From: Cladosporium sp. IMV 00045
Lineage: Eukaryota > Ascomycota > Dothideomycetes > Cladosporiales > Cladosporiaceae
DNA length: 64,000 nucleotides
Direction of reading: 5' to 3'
Assembly: GCA_001931905.2 (NCBI GenBank)
Contig: MSJI02000849.1
Location: forward strand, 45,748 to 109,747
Below are positions 42,889 through 53,833 of the stretch, piece after piece. The notes beneath the pieces were generated by a model. It worked only from the letters and a program-made list of their open reading frames with translations. It did no database searches and was not told the origin of the DNA. A program made the translations under genes and the position numbers. Positions within the stretch are counted from its first letter, which is position 1. Every line of letters begins with the position of its first letter.

Positions 42889-43945
42889 CCTGACCACTCA
42901 TAACCACGCCAACAGATGACACAGAGCTTGTCTTCGGTGGTGTGCCAGCCAGATATACAAGTGCGGTCCGTCTGCTTGCCGCCTTTGATTAGGAGCAAGA
43001 AAAGGCTAAATTGGGTGTGTATAGCAACCGCGGTAGCAGCAGCAGCAGCAAGACAAGGATCAACCGAAAGAAGGCGTGCAAGGCTTCTGCAGAAGAGGTG
43101 CGTCGTTCCTCTCGGCGTTTGTGGTGGTAGTGCTGTTCGGTGCAGACGTTCGTCTGGCTAATAATCCGCACTAGCTGCACTTGCCGAACACTTGTTCTTT
43201 GATTTGCCGGGGCTGACGACAGAGGCAGTGCACGACGACTGTTCGTGGGTTCTTTGCGGTATGGGTAGGTCGGTTCTATTGGCAGCGGGCAATGATAATT
43301 TCTGGTTGAGGCGGTGTTCTCTCACTCGTTCGTCTTTCCTCTCTCTCCCTCGCTCGCTCGAGCAAAAGCGCGGGCTGTGCTCCGAGGCGTCTCCGGCGCT
43401 GTGGGTTGGGGGTTGGACGAGAAGGAGTAGGATTTACCCGGAAGTCGGATGGGATGTTGAGATTCGGTGGGGTTTGATGACTTGCTTATGATGATGCAGA
43501 GATGGACAATTGAACTACTGACGGTGGTGGACAAGTGCCCAGGTAAGGGGGTGGAATGACGAGTAACAAGGGAAAAAATTAGTGGATTATTAATAAGTCG
43601 AAATTCAAAGCATTTTTCGCTTCGCGCAAGAAAGGGAAAGGGAAAACATGTGATAGTGGCATGACGCCTTGTGTGGCGTTTGGGCACATGAACACAGCAG
43701 AAGAAACCTGAAGGTGCCGGCCGGTCGGGCGCTTGCCTGCATTCAGGGCGGCCTGCAGCGAGCGCTGTTGGACAACATTTTGACACTACACATGCAAAGG
43801 GGTGGTGAAGGATTGGGGAGACACACGTGCGATGATTACTGTGCGAGAGAAACAACTCCCGGGACAGACGAGCTGAATTGCTAATCAATTGCCAATAATC
43901 TGCCAACGCAGCTGCTGCATCTTCGTTTGGCTTCTTCCGTGCACT

Positions 43946-44457
43946 CTCTGGAGTTAACCGAACGTCAGTCACATGTTCGTTCGTCTCTGCGGGAGGACAA
44001 GGTAGGGTTCGCTAAGCATTGTTGCGTGGGGGTTCGAGAATGATTGGAAGTGATTTCTCAATGGATGCAGCCGCGTTGGCTATGGTTTTTGTTGGCTAAA
44101 AGTGTGATGTTGAGCCTTACCATGCAGACAGTGAACTGCCCTTCCGTCTGCGGTATAACCGAGGAGCCTCTACCATTCCGTGGGCAATATGATGGCCGGT
44201 TGTTCTGCGGCATGATCTATGCTAGGATCGAAGCAACTATATCGTGCATATGGATATTCTCGAAATGCTTTGAAATACGTCTTGAGCTCATACACGGCAT
44301 TTGATACACAAGGTGTGGGTAAATCATATGTGTACATGTGTTGGTGAGACGAAAGTCGATCGAGGCTTTGTGCATCCAGGATGAATCATGATACCACCAT
44401 TCATGATAGCTCACGGCGTAGCTCAAACAACCAAAAGAAAAACATGCAATTGAACTG
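43946..44457. mobile_element. About 510-base segment present only in copy B
   Basis: Copy A passes directly from CTTCCGTGCAC to GCCTGGCATCATCC (about 15677); copy B has roughly 510 bases between the same words. The segment has a base composition like its surroundings, a frame of 86 codons, and no obvious terminal inverted repeats or long direct repeats. It is either an insertion in B or a deletion in A. The mobile-element label is tentative. Confidence 0.3.
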
Positions 44458-44542
44458 GTACCTGGCATCATCCATATCGAACATTGTCAAGGCCAACAAA
44501 CGCCATCCAATGCTCTTGAAAAAGAGCAGAATCAACGAACCA

Positions 44543-44557
44543 ACCCTAACCCTAACA
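44543..44557. promoter_or_regulatory. Double telobox, copy B
   Basis: ACCCTAACCCTAACA about 400 bases upstream of the kinesin start, exactly as in copy A. Confidence 0.4.
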
Positions 44558-44955
44558 ACCCCAAGTATCGCAGCACTGCAGATCAAGTTGAGCGAGGCGC
44601 GTCCATCCACGACGAGCAACGAACGAGAATACAAGGACATCCTCTCGCATTATTGATTGCATGACACCTGACAATAGAATTGCAAAGATCGACCGGTTGA
44701 ATCGTGCAGATGGTCGTACAGTAGTTCCCTCGAAACCGGCCGCGGATGATCCCGACTGGCCGATCGCGAGGGATTGTTTACATGTGCCTGGCCCTACCCC
44801 AAACAAAGCGTTCGACTTTGATGAAGAACCAGGGACCACCACATCATCATTCCACCCACACGAATCGCGCGACAATGGCCTAAATGTTAGCAGCCATCCT
44901 GTCACAACAGACTGGCTTCTCCAACATCGCGCAAAATTCTTTCTGGATCCTCCCC

Positions 44956-47900
44956 ATGGACCGCCCGATATCTCAACTCGAAAACATGCGTCCTTCAGGC
45001 CTCAAGCCGCCCTCGAGGCTTCCCGCAGCCTTGTCGGGTGGTGGAAGGACTTTACAGGAGACGAGCCAGAGCGATCTGAATGCCCGCAGTGGAAGAGAAG
45101 GCAATGTGGCATCCTCGAAACACAAGCCGAGCGGACGTGAGTCGTTGCACAAGAGTCAATGGTGTGCAGAATGGCGTCGCTAACATGGCGCAAAAACAGT
45201 ACCCGAACCACCCACGAAGCGAAAGACCCTCGCCGAACGCGCAGGCGAAACGACCAGCTCACGACCACAACCCTCAAAGACCGGCATGTCGGGAGTCAGG
45301 CCCAATGGCTACCGTAACACATCGAGTGCATCCACAAGCAGCTCAGCCAGCAGTATCCGACCTGGCACGCGCGGAACCGGCTTACGACCAAGTGCGCGTC
45401 AACAAGCGGCTGCTGCTGAGACTGCGATGGAAACCGAAGAGGAGGCCGAAGCCGGAGTCATGGGCAAGCGCAAAGGTACACCAACTATTTCCCTCGCCCC
45501 TATCAACACCGAAAAGATTACACTTCGCAAAACGAGAACACACGGAGATCTGCGTCACAACTATCAGTCGGGCGAATCCAGGCTTCAACATTCTGGATCG
45601 TATACCACCGACTGTGGGAGTAGAGATGGCTCGGCTGAGTACGACTTGTCTTCTCGCCAGTCTTCTCTTACGCGTGAGAATAAGTCTACAACACTTGAAC
45701 CGTCTCGGAATGGATCCCTGAGCAAGGCATTTGCTGAGCTCTCCCTCACCCCAAAGCACCCGCGGAAAACTTCGGGTACGCGTCACCAACCTTCCCTCAG
45801 CAACATCAAGGAGAATGGTTCGCCGTCTAAGATCCCGAAGTTTTCTTGCACCCCAAACCTTCGTCATGCACAATCTTCCCAAGCACTTCAAACCCCTTCT
45901 CCCCTGAAACACAAACCTTCCATCAATGGCATGCGCACTCCTGCCACAAGCGTGAGGCGCAGGAAGGATCCGCCACCGGTATTTTTGACGAAAGAGAAGC
46001 TTACAACTGTTCCAGCATGGGATACCAAAGGTCGACTTGAGGACATGGTAAGTCAAAGTCAGATTGGACTAGTTGTAACAGACACTAACAGTTAGCAGGA
46101 GTCTTTGTACGCCATGCTCCGCACGCAATTTGCCTCCGCGGCCGATTCCAAGAACGCGCTCGAGGATTCATTGTCGGTATACAAGAGTCGAGGTACGTGC
46201 TCATATCGCTTCCGGGAAGATTGGAATAACTGACAGCCATACAGTGCAAGAGCTCACCCAGCTCAATCTCGAGCTGAATACCTCAAGCAAATCGATGACC
46301 GCTGACCTCGAGCGAGCACGGAATGATCTTCACACCACAACGAACGATCTGCGACAAGCGAAGCGCGATCACGAACGGGAAATTCAGGACCTCGAAAGAA
46401 GACATGAGAGGGAAACTCACGAAATTGCCTCAAAACACGAGAAGCAATTACAGAAACTTGAAAGAGATGGCGAAAACGCTGTTGAAGGTCTCGAGAAGGA
46501 GATCAAACAAGCAAGAGAAGAGATGGAGAAGCAAAAACGCGACGAAATAGCAGATCTCACATCGCAACATTGGGAGGAATTGGATGAAGTGAAGCAAAGA
46601 CACGCTGCCGAAATCGAAAAACTACACAACGAACTCAAAGAGTTGCGAAATGCCGATGAAGGCAGAGCAGCAGAGTCAGCCGATCAGGTGCAGGCACTGA
46701 AAGACAATATCACATCCTTGCAAACACAACTCGAAGCAGGCAATGCGACTATGAACAGTCTGCGGAAGCAACTCACGTCAGTGGAAAGCCAGAGCTCTGC
46801 GCTGGAGCAGGAGAAACAAAGTCTCATTTCGAAAGCACACTTTCTGGAAGGAAACCAAGAGGCGCAAAGCCTTGAATTCACCAGCATGAGCGAAAAGCTA
46901 GCAGATGCTGTGGCGGCAAAAGAGGCCACAATCGAAACCCTGCGAAGGGAGGAGATGCTGCGACGAAAGCTGAACGCAACGATCTTGGAGCTCAAGGGCA
47001 ACATTCGTGTATTTGTGAGAACCAGGCCTTTGCTCGGAGAGGAGAAAGATCCCGCGAGAGTCGAATACCCGGACTTTGATTCCCTCGAAGGAACCAAGGA
47101 GATGGTCGTCCATGCTCCAACAACATTCTCCGTCACGGGCAAGGAAAGGAACGAAAAGCACTCGTACGCTTTCGACCGCGTTTTCACGGCAGGAACCTCA
47201 AATCGCGAGGTTTTCCAAGAATGTCAAGAACTCGTCCAGAGTGTGATTGACGGATACAACGTGTCGATTCTATCATACGGCCAGACTGGCAGTGGCAAGA
47301 CGTACGGCATGTCTGACGCGGAAGGTATCATACCCTCATCGATATCCCACCTCTTGTCCGAGATTCGTCGCTTGAAGGAGAAAGGCTGGGACTACGTCGT
47401 CGAAGCCAGCTTTGTCGAAGTCTACAACGAAATGATCAACGACCTGCTCGGCGACGCCAAAACCTGGGACACGGACGACGACGCCGGCACAGCTCGCAGC
47501 AAGAAGAAAGAAAAGCACGAGATCCACCACGACCCCATAACTGGCAAGACTACAGTCAACAACCTCACCGCCCGAGCCATCTGGCCACCACCAAACGACG
47601 AAGCATCCTGGCCCCCCCCAGCGGACGTGGCAGACGGCAAAGAGAAAGAAACCACCGACGCAGCAACAGCCTACACCACCCGCGCCGTCAACCAACTCCT
47701 CGACACGGCGGCGAAAAACCGCCGCGTCGCCGCCACCAAAGCCAACGAGCGCTCCTCCCGCAGCCACAGCATTTTCATGCTCACCCTCAAGGGCTCCTGC
47801 GCCGCCACCGGCGAGAGCAGCGAGGGCGTGCTCAACCTGGTCGATCTGGCCGGCAGCGAGCGCCTGAAACAGTCCGGCGCCGAGGGCAGTCGCATGAAAG

Positions 47901-48252
47901 AGACGCAGGCCATCAACAAGTCGCTGTCGAGTCTGGGCGATGTTATTGCCGCGCTGGGCAGTGGGAAGGGAGAGGCGCATGTGCCGTATCGGAATTCGAA
48001 GGTTTGTTTTTGTCGCATATCATATGGTGTTACGGAGAGTTCTTTTTGATCGCTAACGTTCTTTGTTTTCTATAGTTGACCTACCTCCTCCAATCCTCCC
48101 TGGGCGGCACGGCCGCCAACGGCAAGTCCAGCCGCACCCTCATGATGCTGCACCTGTCCCCCCTCGCTGCGCATTGGCAGGAGAGCAGGAGCAGTCTGCT
48201 GTTTGGAAGTAAAGTCCACGGCACGCATATTGGGGCTGCGAAGAAGCGTTGA
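44956..48252 (+). CDS. Kinesin-14 (KlpA/Kar3 type), copy B, complete
   Basis: Exons 44956-45136, 45200-46047, 46099-46192, 46245-48001 and 48076-48252 encode 1018 residues. N-terminal tail (1-340) basic and Ser/Pro-rich; coiled coil about 375-600; neck LKGNIRVFVRTRP near 625; P-loop GQTGSGKT near 720; NERSSRSH near 874; DLAGSE near 907; last exon LTYLLQSSLGGTAANGKSSR and SKVHGTHIGAAKKR. Between the P-loop and switch I there is an extra acidic/basic and Pro/Trp-rich loop (WDTDDDAGTARSKKKEK, ARAIWPPPNDEASWPPPAD) kept in both copies. A C-terminal motor with this neck means a minus-end motor of the spindle. An upstream in-frame ATG at 44884 would add 24 residues. Confidence 0.9.
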
Positions 48253-48532
48253 TGATGTTCCTGTTGTTGTGAGTGAGGTTGATGGGATGAGGGCACGTTT
48301 TCGTTTTTCAATTTTTGGGTTTCTTGTCATACGTTGGTTTGTTGGACTACCCATACTCTGCTTTTTTTTTTTTTCGTACTCTGCTGTCGTCTGGTTTGAC
48401 TACAAAATCAAAGACGACGTGTTTTTTTCTCTCTTGCTTTTTCATGAATGCGTAAAAGAGAAAAGAGTGGGCGCTTTGGGAGAGAGACTCGCCATTGCGA
48501 AGCTGGTCTGGATGGTGGGGGGGGGGGGGGGG
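48253..48532. other. 3' flank of kinesin-14, end of contig 2
   Basis: It contains a T run at 48361-48374, then 165 bases that recur after the gap, and ends in 16 consecutive G. No gene. Confidence 0.8.
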
Positions 48533-48552
48533 NNNNNNNNNNNNNNNNNNNN
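48533..48552. other. Assembly gap 2 (20 N)
   Basis: Twenty Ns after a G16 run. The sequences on the two sides (48371-48520 and 48553-48705) are diverged copies of each other in the same orientation. Confidence 1.
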
Positions 48553-48712
48553 TTTTCGTACTCTGCTGTCGTCTGGTTTGGCGACAAAATCAAAGACGAT
48601 GTTTTTCTCCCTTGCCTTTTTCTTAAATGCGTATAAGAGATAAGAGTGGGCGCTTTGGGAGAGGACCTCGCCGCTGTGAAGATGCTGGGGAGCCGGTTTG
48701 GACGGGGGGGGG
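48553..48712. repeat. Homologue of the kinesin 3' flank at the start of contig 3
   Basis: Shares TTTTCGTACTCTGCTGTCG, ACAAAATCAAAGACGA and AGAGTGGGCGCTTTGGGAGA with 48371-48482, at roughly 85 percent identity by eye. It also reaches a G run (48704-48712) where contig 2 stops. It is therefore the other homeologue of the kinesin downstream region, probably copy A. Confidence 0.85.
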
Positions 48713-51700
48713 GTTTCATTCTGCTGGATCGCACGGACGGACAGATGGGTTTTGGATAGGTTGGACCTGGTGTGTGATGTACAGAATTTGTGATCCCCAA
48801 AGCGCGTTTTCTTGGGGGACGTAGATGTTAATGTTTGTCGTGTTTTTGTTTTTTCTCCTCTCTGTCTTTTCCGCTCACGCCTTACTTCCAGCACAGGGAA
48901 ATGCCATCGATCGAGATCGATTGGATTCAATGCCAGCCACCCAACGCGCTTGCTTGCTTTTGGTGATGTATACCTTGACTCTGTCCACACGAGGCGAGTT
49001 ACGCGAAGAAAAGACAAAATAAAAAAGGAAAGGCTGGTCAGTCGTTATCAACGTCGCTCTTCACTTACACTTACCAACCGCTTCACGCCAATTTTTTCTT
49101 CTAGATCGCATGCATATTCCTCGTGAAGTTCCGACGGCCGTGTTATGAAGTACATCATACATGTGAGAAAAGGGCTGGGGTCCTCTCGCTGTGGCGTTTT
49201 CCTTTTCCTCGAGAGGGTTAGCTGCAGGCGGGGGCTAGTTAAGGTACCTTGCATGGTGCATATGCGAGAGTTTGCTTTGCGTTGCTGGGGGAGAATTGAT
49301 TGGGAAGGGGGATGGTAAGCGGGGCTGGAGCAGTTTTGTTTGGATGTTTGATGTGAGAGTGGTGGGTTTTGGGGGGTTGGCGATGCTTGATCGATGAGGT
49401 CGTGTGGAGTTTTGTGGTTTCTTGGGGGAGACGGGGGTTGAGTTCGTCACTTCCCTGTTGCACTTCAAGATAGCAGGCTGAGAGAGTTGAGATCTCTGTT
49501 TTTCGGAAGAAACTCCTTGTTTTGCTGCAGGGTACGTGCCGCACATGTGCAGCGCAGTTCTATTCTCTCCATGCATCTTGCTTTCTCGGATCTTCAACAG
49601 AGCTGTAGCTGTAGTGATAGCCACCCACCCAGCACTTTCTTTATCTTCGCGTAAAGACGCAGCTCGAGCCGCAACAACCAGGCGGCGTACATGCATGCAT
49701 GCATGTAGGAGTTCATGCAAGGCGATATGCCAGCCTGCCTGCGAGCAAGGATCCTGTTGTTACACGCGGTCTGCGGATCCTCGTAGTGTGGCTGGCTTTG
49801 CGTTTGGGTGAGGTTTGGTTGTGATGGATCTCGCTGGGGCTGGCTCGGTTGAAGACCTCGATAAGGTATATTACGGAGGTTGGCCTTGCTTTCTCTGGAG
49901 GGGTGGCGGAAGAACTCTCGTTAGGTTTGGGGACGACGATGCCTCGATTCTAAACGCGAGCTTGACGCCGCTGTGGTTGGGGTTAGGTTATGCATTGCTA
50001 GACTTCCATTTCTTGTCTATTGCGTTCGTGTTTGCGTTCAAGGTATGCTGTATGTTGGGTACTTGTCGCTATGTATTAGCATGTGATTCGGTCAGGTCAT
50101 CCTAGCTGTTTGCGCAGCTGATGAAACGATGAGGCGCTCGTGGCATGATCGATCAATGCAGTGGATGAAGTACGGTTTGATTGCAATTGTTACAGGTAGT
50201 CGATTGTATATATCTATGTATTCGAGCAGATAACGCCAAGGCTCTGTCTCACGGACATAAGGCGACCGTTGATACACTGCGCGGTCACAATACAACACAG
50301 AAATTCAGAGACATGGCGAGCAAGTTTGCGAAATGCGTGCGCAAGTTTGAGTCGCTAATACAGGACATAAAAGTACCTCGCTCGCTTCTCTGCATTCATA
50401 ATAACACTTGACAGGCGAACACCAACCTCCTCTGATAATCTGCTCCTTGCAGGTGGCGTCTATTGCCAGGGAAATCCAAATCCCTGTCATCGCTAATCAA
50501 GGATACCAAGATGCAACAACCACGACCAGGCCAACCATGACAGCCACCCGCAAGGCAACCTGCAGCTGCACTCGACAATCATCTGCTCTCTCAATCCCTG
50601 GTATCCGATCGGCAAGGCTGTACACAAAGCTGACCGCTCAAACTCAAGCACAACACTTCGAAGAGCAAGACTTGTGTTTGGAGCAGCTGTGGTAGCATTT
50701 TTGACAGTCTTGTCCAAATTGCCCGAGGTGGTGCATGATGAGCAGCAGACACAAATGCATGCCATCATGACTCGAGACTAGCATGCGCAAGGCAACTCAA
50801 GCTGCCGCCCAGGGTAGTGCTGGCATTGGATGCAGAGAGATGTGGTTGCTCACAAGCTCGACAAGACACAGCAAGATCCTTGGTCCGGCGACGAGACTTC
50901 CGCTATTCCCGCATGAGTGGACCACAACTCACCTATACCTCCACAGAGCAATAGGCTGGGTGGAGATCTCAAGGCGTGAGGCTCTGCTCTTGACTCCAGG
51001 GGTTGAAGTCAAATTTCTGGTCGCTCTCGCAACGACGTTTTCGCCTCGTATGCGGACATGAGCTGACAGTTATGTGATTGCAAAGCTGTTGCGGCTCAGA
51101 TTAAATGTCTGAAGAGCAGATTGCCGTCTAAGACCACAACGTGCTGCCGCCTCCCGCCTGTCATCACCCAAAATGACGAGGACGGTGTGAACGGCTGCCG
51201 TTGGAAGTTGGAGATGAGCGCACGGGCACGCGAGCGATCGTGCGCTCAATTAAACAACCGCGGAACAATATCATCCACCATTATGTCTCAACCGCTCATA
51301 TGGCGCCTACAGACAATGCGACTCTACAAGCCTTGCGAGAAAGGCGGCAAGCCTGAAGGTCGATTTTTGCGCAAGCATGCTCCGTCAGGCAAGGGTGGGC
51401 AGGGCCAACATCAAGCCGTCCCAGCCACCAGTCGCTTGCAGCTCTCCAGGTTTGCATGGGTAGATGCCATTCATCTAGGGCGGAGAAAGCCTATACACCT
51501 CCAATGTCGACCGTTAGCGCATTGACCTTGGTTCTACCCATATGCATGGCATTACTACCACGCAACGTTATCCCTTCGCCGTTACCAAGGTCTAGCTGAG
51601 ATGGGCACGATGGCAGGCCGATCCCATCCGTCGCTCCGCCGTGTACACAAATTGGGTGAGGCCAGGCGAAGGCTAAGAAACGACCTGCAATGTGTATATT

Positions 51701-51861
51701 ATCATCCATCGCCTGACCTTTCACTTCTTTGTTCTGCTTCTTCACACTCGTTGACATCCTTGTCCCATCACTCGTTACACCACACTCGTTGACGATAGTA
51801 CACGCCGCCACCCGCGCACCCAAATACGCATAGGTGCATAGGTGCATTGTCCCTTGTCAAC
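48713..51861. other. 3.1-kb region without recognised gene, upstream of laccase
   Basis: Only short frames without recognisable domains were found. A TGCATGCATGCATGCATG tract lies at about 49690-49707. The part before 51862 contains the laccase promoter and leader. Whether a small lineage-specific gene is present cannot be decided from sequence alone. Confidence 0.45.
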
Positions 51862-53833
51862 ATGGGTTTCCTCAGCAAGATTTCCGCTCTGGCCCTGGCA
51901 GCCACAGCATCCGTTACTGCAGCCAACAGCAGCGACGTGAATAAGATAATTGATAACGCCCTCTCTCAGTCACAGACTAATGGTACATCATGCCTCCTCT
52001 TTACAAACTGCTTTGTACGCTGACACCGTTGCTTCCAGGCGACAGCGCTCTCGGTACTCTTGACAGCCCTGAGCTGTCTCGTTTCCTCGATGGGCCCAAA
52101 CCCGGTGGCTCTATCTGGCCATGGGGTTCCAGAACGACAAATGACACGAACCCATACAACCCGCGTGAGATTCCAAACACAGGCGTCACCCGCCATTACG
52201 ACTGGACAGTCACCAACACCACTATGGCACCCGACGGTGTTCTGACCCCCATGGTGAGTGGAAACACATCGAATGACCAACGAGATCGTATGCTGACTTG
52301 CTCTAGCTGGTCGTGAACAACCAATTCCCCGGTCCTCTCATCGAAGCCAACTGGGGTGACTACATTGAGATTACTGTTCACAACGGTCTTGAGGATGATG
52401 GCACTTCCATCCACTGGCACGGATTCTTGCAGACTGCCACCCCTTGGTACGACGGTGTCTCCACCGTCAGCCAGTGCCCTATCGCTCCTGGCAAATCCTT
52501 CACCTACCGCATCCGCGCTGAGCTCTTCGGAACTACCTGGTGGCACGCTCACCACTCGTCTCAATACCTCAACGGCCTGTCCGGTCCCATCGTCATCCAT
52601 GGTCCTGCGACCGACGAGTGGGACATCGATGTCGGCCCCGTCATGCTTTCTGACTGGTTCCACGACTACTACGAGAATCTCCTCCAGCAGGTCTACCATG
52701 CATCCAGGGAGGGTCCCATCTTCCCGCCGAACGCCAACAACATGCTCATCAACGGCAAGGCCAACTACCCCTGCAACGAGACCGAGAGGGAGTGCACTCC
52801 CAACGCTGGTCTTGCGACCTTCAAGTTCAAGACTGGCAAGAAGCACCTTCTCCGTTTGATCAACCACAGCGCCGAGGCCGTCCTGTTCTTCTCCATCGAT
52901 GGCTATAACATGACCGTCATCACCAACGACTTCGTTGCTGTTGAGCCTTACCAGACCGACATGGTCACCCTCGCCGTTGGTCAGCGCACTGAGGTCATTG
53001 TCGAGGGTGGCGATGACCCAACCGAGTCTGTTTGGATGAGACTCGAGGAGGGTCCCTCCGGTCTTGGACCCGAGGGCAAGACTGGCTGCAGCTTGAACGA
53101 CGGTATCGCTACTGGCGTCAAGGCCAAGATCTTCTACGAGGAGGCCGACCAGAGCATCGACCCCAACACCACCTCGCACGTTGACGCCAGCCGTTTCCTC
53201 TTCCCTGACGCATGTGCCAACCAGGCTCTTGACATCGCCGTGCCTTCCTACAAGATGAACATCTCCGAGCCCGAGGTCACTCTCGACTTCATCCTGACCG
53301 GCCTCAACAACGCCACCGGCGAGTTCGTCTGGTACATGAACAACGTCACCTACATGGGCGACTACAACGAGCCGATCTTCCTCGACGCCGCCGTCGGCGC
53401 CACCAACTTCACCAAAGACAAGCAAGTCTTCAACATGGGCAACGCGAAATCCGTCCGCATCATCATGCACAGCGTCGGCTTCCCTGCCTCGCACCCCATG
53501 CACGCGCACGGTCACAACATGCACATCCTGGCCGAGGGCGTGGGCGAGTGGGACGGCGAGATCGTCAACCCGAGCAACCCGCAGCGCCGCGACACGCAGC
53601 TCATCCGCCCCAACGGCTACCTCGTCGTGCAGATCGAGCTCGACAACCCGGGCGTCTGGCCGGTGCACTGCCACGTCGCCTGGCACACGTCGCAGGGCAT
53701 GAACATCAACCTCCTCGAGCAGACCAAGGAGGTGCAGAAGATGGACGTGCCCGCCTCCATCGCGCAGACTTGCCGTGACTGGTGGGACTACACCGACAAC
53801 AACTACGTGGCGCAGATCGACTCTGGTTTGTAA
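51862..53833 (+). CDS. Secreted laccase (multicopper oxidase)
   Basis: Oxidises phenols with reduction of O2 to water, outside the cell or in melanin-related pathways. Three exons, 51862-51982, 52039-52253 and 52307-53833, give 620 residues. Residues 1-21 are a signal peptide (MGFLSKISALALAATASVTAA). Copper sites are complete: HWHG near 148, WWHAHHS near 190, HPMHAHGHNMHIL near 508 and HCHVAWHTSQGM near 566. The residue ten after the T1 cysteine is Met, which would be an axial ligand to the T1 copper as in low-potential blue oxidases; most ascomycete laccases have Leu there. Several N-glycosylation sites (NTT, NMT, NAT, NVT, NFT) are seen. The protein does not end in the DSGL processing tail of some laccases but in AQIDSGL, which is similar. 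Confidence 0.9.

Larger units (their letters stand above)
42889..44955. other. Divergent intergenic region, Loa1 / kinesin-14, copy B
   Basis: About 2.07 kb. It matches copy A outside the extra segment at about 43946-44457 and keeps the double telobox at 44543-44557. Frames inside the extra segment are short and show no known domain. Confidence 0.5.
28767..48252. repeat. Copy B of the large duplicated block (contig 2)
   Basis: This is collinear with copy A from inside the PolX gene to kinesin, and here the polymerase and the kinesin are both complete. It differs from copy A by a short minisatellite, no CT microsatellite, no 240-base insertion near 32690, and a 510-base extra segment near 43946-44457. 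Both copies of every protein gene are open. Confidence 0.95.

Noticed and set aside
1..48252. True recent tandem duplication as the main explanation
   Set aside because: Joins fall exactly at N gaps, divergence is even, and gap 2 has homologous sequence on both sides; kept only as an alternative to be tested by long reads.
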